From NCBI RefSeq assembly GCF_021917145.1, contig NC_061080.1:4191693-4255692 (forward strand): a stretch of DNA of 64,000 bases, in the 5' to 3' direction. Origin of the DNA: Hypomesus transpacificus. Taxonomy: Eukaryota > Chordata > Actinopteri > Osmeriformes > Osmeridae. Below, one piece after another: positions 58,741 to 64,000 of this stretch. The position numbers and the translations under genes are program-made. The notes below the pieces were generated by a model that saw nothing but the letters and a program-made list of their open reading frames with translations, was not told where the DNA came from and ran no database searches. The number at the start of each line of letters is the position of its first letter. Positions within the stretch are counted from its first letter, which is position 1.

Positions 58741-61700
58741 CAAATCAAATCAAATTTATTTGTATAGCCCTTTTTACACGCAAGCATGTCACAGAGGGCT
58801 TCACATGCGCCCATAGAACTGCCCCTCAACCAACCTAAACCCTCAAGGAAGACAAGGAAAAACTCCCAGAAAAACTCCCACCGGGAGAAAAAATGGAAGA
58901 AACCTTGGGAAGAGCAATTCAGAGAGGGATCCCCTCCTCCAGAGACGGTTGGTAAGAGAGAGGAGCAGAACACAAGCTAAACATAGTCATACAGTGTCAA
59001 TGGGTTTTGAAACACCAAAATCCATTGTTCGGCTTTATAGACGTTGGATGGGACCGGGAAACTCGCTGTTGGCCGTCATGGAGACTGGATTCCGGGTGAC
59101 GACCTGGTTCAGCGTAGGCAGACCGACGACCAAGCAGGTCCTGACAGCTCAAACCCCCCACACCACAGGGAATGTGTGGGGGGGGGGACAGAGAGGAGAG
59201 CAGGGATTAGAGAATGCCAGGAGCAGCTAACAGTTACAGTCATAATAGAATGAGATCCCCACCGGTCAAGTGTGGACTAGTGCAGCAATTTAACAGAGCA
59301 AAAAGGGTATTTGATGCAGCCCCACACACCAAAACAACGACAGCCCCCCTCAGTTGGAACATGAAATCTGTTCCAGGGGAAAGAACTCTAAAGTAGGTTA
59401 TACTTATACGAATAAGGATGAAAACAACCAGTCCCCCGTTGTCTCCAACTAGTAATAAAAACTATAACAGTAACAATATACAGCAACGGAACTATAATAA
59501 TAATACTTACAATATACAGTAACAGGTTTACTTTATTTGTAACATCTAGCTGGGCAATGTGAACATAAGCTATAATTAAAATTTAAAAGTTACATGTGAT
59601 ACACACATAGGCAAGCACACACCCCAGGTTTACATAGAAAGTACACACATACTTCCCTTTAACAATCATAGAATTGACTAAACAAGAACGTTTTTAATCT
59701 AGTTTTAAATGTCGAGACAGTATCAGCTTCCTTAATTGAGATGGGTAATTTGTTCCAAAGAAGAGGTGCTCTATATGAGAACGCCCTACCTCCAGCAGTT
59801 TTTTTCTTAACTTTGGGTATTACCAGATAGCCGGCATTTTGAGATCTTAGAGTTTTTATTGCGGGGCAATAGGGTGCAAGGAGACCGGAGAGGTACAGTG
59901 GTGCCAATCCATGCAGAGATTTGTAAATTAGTAGTAGAACTTTGAAATCAGCTCTGGCTTGGATAGGGAGCCAGTGTAAAGAGATAAGAGTCGATGTTAT
60001 ATGATCAAACTTTCTAGTTTTAGTCAATAGTCTAGCAGCAGCATTTTGCACCCGCTGTAAGTTTTTTAGGTAGGTAATTGGGAGGCCAGAGAACAACACA
60101 TTGCAGTAGTCCAATCGGGACGTAACAAAAGCATGTATTAGTTTTTCAGCATCATCCTTTGAGAGGAATTTTCGTATTTTGGCAATATTACCTAGATGGA
60201 AAAATGCTGTTCTGGTGATTTGCTCAATATGGTACTCAAACGAAAGGTCTGGGTCCATTGTGACTCCCAGATTTTTTACCAGCTGGCTTTGAGATACTTT
60301 GACGCCGTCTAAGTCTAAGGTTAGATGGGATAAATTATTTCGGTGTTTTTTCGGACCAAAAATTTGAACCTCGGTTTTATCCGAATTAAGAAGAAGGAAA
60401 TTTGCAGTCATCCAAGTTTTCAACCCGGAAACACAGGTTTCCATAGCATGTGGAAATTCTCCCGGCTTTATAGACATGTATAGCTGAGTATCATCTGCAT
60501 AGCAGTGAAAATCTACCCCAAAACTTCTAATTACGTTTCCTAAAGGCAACATATAGAGTGAAAATAACAGAGGGCCTAAAACTGAACCCTGTGGTACTCC
60601 GTATTTTACAATGGAGCTCCTGGATGAGCAACCATCATAGTGGACATATTGTGATCTATCAGATAGATACGATCTGAACCACTGAAGTGAAGTACCAGAA
60701 ATCCCAACATAGTTCTCCATACGTTCCAGGAGAATCTCATGATCTACAGTGTCAAAAGCTGCACTTAGGTCTGGAAGAACAAGGACAGAGCTAAAGCCCG
60801 CGTCAGAGGCTAATAATAGATCATTGACTACCTTGGCTAATGCAGTTTCAGTGCTGTGGTGAAGACGAAATCCAGACTGGAGAGGTTCATAGAGCTGATT
60901 TGAGGAGAGGTGCTCAGTGAGCTGTTTTGCCACAGCTTTTTCCAAAATTTTGGAGAGAGATGGCAAATTTGAAATGGGCCTGTAATTGCTAAGACAACCT
61001 GGATCCAGGTTTGGTTTTTTAAGAAGGGGCTTGATAATAGCTTGTTTGAAATCGTCAGGGACTTGTCCAGTTACAAGAGATTCATTAATAATACTAAGCA
61101 TGGGCGGTCCAATAATATGGAGAAGTTCCCTACAAAGTTTGGCAGGGAGGGGATCGAGAAGGCAGCTAGTGGGTTTCGAGGAATCTATCAGCTTGATGAA
61201 TGCTTCCATAGAAATAGGGTTAAAGTGAGTGAGAGTCTCAACATGCAGAATGCTGGGTACAGAGGGAAAATCAGTGTTGATGGCCACTCCTCCAGGACTA
61301 GTCTGTAGTTTGTCCCTTATTGCATAGATTTTTGGGTCAAAGAAATCTAAGAAATCATTGGGAGAGAGATCTGAACTAACACAGAGTGTACTTTTCTTAG
61401 TGAGTTTTGCAACAGTATCAAATAGGAACTTAGTGTTGTGTTTGTTCTTACTAATCAACTTAGAGAAATATTCTGATCTGGACCTGATGAGGACTTGCTT
61501 GTACTCTATTTGGCTGTCCTTCCAGGCCAGGCGGAAAACCTCTAATTTAGTGGTACGCCACTTATGCTCTAATTTTCTAGTGGACCTCTTGAGAGAGCGG
61601 GTTTCCTCTGAATACCATGGAGCCAGTTTCTTGTCTATTCTTTTCCTTGGTTTGAGTGGAGCAACAGAATCTAGGGATTGCTGAAGAACCAAATTCAGAT

Positions 61701-62435
61701 CCCTTGTTTTAGCATTTAATGATTTATTCGGGACATCAAGTGCTTCTAGTGCAGCGGTTAGAATACTAGCCAGTTCCAGAGCTGTATTTGGGGTTAAGCA
61801 GCGGCTAATAGAAATATTCTGGGTGCCTCCAAGGCTCTGGCAGAGATCCATTTTAAAGGTTACCAGGCAGTGGTCTGATAATATAGGATTGTGGGGATGG
61901 ACAATGACATCACTAATCTTGATTCCCCGCGTGAGAACTAAATCCAATGTATGCGAGTGAAAATGGGTAGGTTTAGAAACCACCTGAGTGAGACCTGTGG
62001 AATCCATAAGAGCAGTAAAGGCCTTACTTAAAGGATCTTTTGGGTCATCTACATGAATGTTAAAATCACCCATAATTAAGATATTGTGTATGTCACAAGA
62101 TCAGCACTAAAATCAGCAAATTCCTCAAGGAAGAGGGAGTATGGGCCAGGGGGCCGGTATAGAGTAACTATACAAAACGAAGGAGGGGGGGCAACAGTAG
62201 TAGAATTAGTCCTTTTTAAAGTAGTTGGTGGTTTCATACAAATTATCTCAAATGATTTAAAGGTATTTACAGATTTTAGGCTGAGGTTGAAGCTAGCTTT
62301 ATATAACATAGCAACACCACCACCTTTCTTTGAAACACGAGGGATGTGTGAATACGCAAAATCAGGAGGCAATGCTTCATTCAGGGGGAAATATTCATCA
62401 GGTTTTAGCCAGGTTTCGGTGAGACCAATCAATCT
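58741..62435 (-). mobile_element. L2/CR1-like LINE, 5'-truncated
   Basis: Element in minus orientation. The 3' end at 58741 has short ATTTG-type tandem repeats (minus strand), usual for L2-like LINEs. A 3' UTR of about 0.9 kb (58741-59658) precedes the ORF2 stop. The 5' end stops inside the endonuclease domain at about 62435, next to CT-rich sequence, a normal 5' truncation from target-primed reverse transcription. Confidence 0.85.
59659..62432 (-). pseudogene. LINE ORF2 remnant: endonuclease plus reverse transcriptase, frameshifted
   Basis: The reverse transcriptase part is an intact 804-codon frame (59659-62073). It holds the endonuclease end ([17 protein letters not shown]) and RT motifs: [69 protein letters not shown]. 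The C-terminal block is [21 protein letters not shown] second frame, 62076-62432, has the earlier endonuclease motif LTETWLKPDE and the YRPPGPYS motif. The two are in different phases, so a small indel near 62075-62095 breaks the ORF. The APE-type endonuclease N-terminus is missing. Clade (L2 versus other CR1/Jockey group) was judged from motif style only. Confidence 0.88.
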
Positions 62436-64000
62436 CCTGTTCTCTCTCTGTCTCTCCTGTTCTCTCTTCCCTTTGCTTTCTCTCGCTCTCCCTCGCTGTC
62501 TCTCTCCCTCTGCAGTAAAACATGCATGGCTTGTATGAGAAATATGACTCAGCAGAAATCATACACAGGAACACACACGTGTAGTCACCTTTCTGCCCTA
62601 CAGTTGTACAGTACACACACAATGTATCATTTGACAAGCTGTTAACTTATGTTCTGATCTCAGCGAGTGAGTTTAGTGCTCACTCACTCGCTTACTCACT
62701 CAGTCATCACTCACACACACACACACACACACAGACACACACACACACACACACATGCACGTGTGCATGGAACAGCTCCCTGGGCTGTGAAATCCTCACT
62801 CCGGGGTTGACACTTTCATCGGGAACAGATTGATGTAGTCATTAGCTACACCTCCAGTGGCATGTAATAGTGCTTCCTGCAGCAGACAAGAAGTGCGGCA
62901 CCGTGTGTCCAGGGGGCGTGTCCATGCGTCCCCCGCCAGGTCCACACTCTCATCTGAGGGGCTGAACCAAACTGAGCAGGCGCTGGTGGAACTCCAACAG
63001 AGTTCGGTTCTAACAGGAGAACGAGTGCTGTCGGAACAAAAATAACACGCATTACGCCCCGGTCGCTTTGTTGAAGGGCCCGGATTTCTGGTGGTCGAGA
63101 AATACAGTTGTTATAGGGTGTTATGTTTCGCCTGGGGGGAAGTGTTTAGGTGGTGAAGTTGAAAAACTCCCTTAGAAAACATCGGGTCGGAGGCACTGAT
63201 GGAGCGGTGCCATTAATAACCCGGAGCAGAGAGCTCTCCAGTGTAGTTACAGCTTGTCAGAATGTGCTGCAGTACCTTGGCAAGCATACCGTATACCACA
63301 CACACACACACTGGCTCTGTGTGTCTCTCTCTTTCACAAACACACACACACACACACTTCCTTAGAGGTGTGTAAGCTGAGTATAATCATCCACCTTCAC
63401 CTCTGCCACTCGTCCACCTGTTTAACAGCTGGACTGCTGCATCTCTGAGGATACATGCTGTTAATGACCATCCAGGCAGGTCAGAGGTTATCCAAAGATG
63501 GTATAATTAAACCATGAGGTAATTCATTACAACCAATAAGAAAAAACTGCGATTTCTGGGTGCAGAAATGAGTGACCAAAACTGGTCAGGTTATTGCCGA
63601 TTTCATAATGTTTTGTGAGAATTTCCAATGTCACAACCGTTTGAACATTCTTATGAAAAAGGAAAGTGCATTATGAGACATCATGCTGTGCTATTTAATT
63701 TCATGGCATCTGATTATACTGTATAATCTCTTTCAAAGTCCACGGAATCTAGGATTTCTGAAGAGCAGCAGCCCCATCATCTCAAAGTGACCTGAAACGT
63801 GAAAACCGACGCTTTGAGCTTTGGCATGGGTTGGTCGTTAGTCATTCCTTTTGATGTGCCCCAAATCCAATCGCTGTGCCTTTACTCTGTACCAAGCCAG
63901 TCACTTGTCTATGCAGTCACGTCTGTCCATGAAGTGTCACTGACTTGCCCCAGCGAATTCTAACAGAGATCGTTTTTCTGGCTATTGCAGCTCAGGTCTG
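62436..64000. other. Intergenic, no gene recognised
   Basis: CT-rich patch at 62436-62515, CA tracts at 62711-62753 and 63341-63356. No exon recognised. Confidence 0.45.

Noticed and set aside
60986..61684. Plus-strand frames in the LINE
   Set aside because: Antisense shadows of the reverse transcriptase frame.

Overview
The window is vertebrate nuclear DNA, almost certainly from a ray-finned fish. Genes are split by short GT-AG introns. One gene is a fish-style ZP3-type egg-envelope gene. Four to six copies of a tRNA-derived SINE, an L2/CR1-like LINE and many micro- and minisatellites are scattered through it. The species cannot be fixed from sequence alone. Exon boundaries were placed by eye from splice signals, reading phase and remembered vertebrate homologues, with no alignment run. 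In the closed gene models the exon lengths sum to a multiple of three.

Layout. 0.7-2.7 kb: rab40c, minus strand, six coding exons. 3.4-5.6 kb: flank with two pairs of diverged direct repeats. 5.7-11.5 kb: a ZP3-type zona pellucida gene, plus strand, whose last large exon carries about 3.2 kb of in-frame hexapeptide/heptapeptide repeats (Pro-Ser-His-Pro-Gln-Gln type). This is the most unusual object in the window. 11.6-13.7 kb: itprip, minus strand, ending tail-to-tail with the ZP gene. 15.9-17.1 kb: calhm1, plus strand, two coding exons. 21.0-25.3 kb: rnf122, plus strand, six coding exons. 26.7-38.8 kb: pdcd11 (the Rrp5 homologue of rRNA processing), minus strand, 34 coding exons. 40.4-40.7 kb: atp5mk (DAPIT/USMG5, an ATP synthase subunit), plus strand. 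41.6-46.2 kb: taf5 (TFIID/SAGA subunit), minus strand, 11 coding exons. 46.3-64.0 kb: a repeat-rich stretch with no confident gene. It holds C-rich minisatellites, long GA tracts, a 100-N assembly gap inside a short tandem repeat, a 28-bp minisatellite, and a 5'-truncated, frameshifted LINE.

Gene relations. taf5(-)/atp5mk(+)/pdcd11(-) keeps the order and relative orientation known for human 10q24.33. calhm1 and itprip are also from that part of human chromosome 10. rnf122, rab40c and the ZP gene are additions relative to human. atp5mk and pdcd11 are head-to-head and probably share a promoter near 39.4-39.6 kb. The pairs ZP/itprip, rnf122/pdcd11 and atp5mk/taf5 are convergent. Two of them have facing poly(A) signals about 25-30 bp apart. 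The genes do not form a pathway. Most are housekeeping (ribosome biogenesis, transcription initiation, ATP synthase, ubiquitin ligases), and the ZP gene is tissue-specific.
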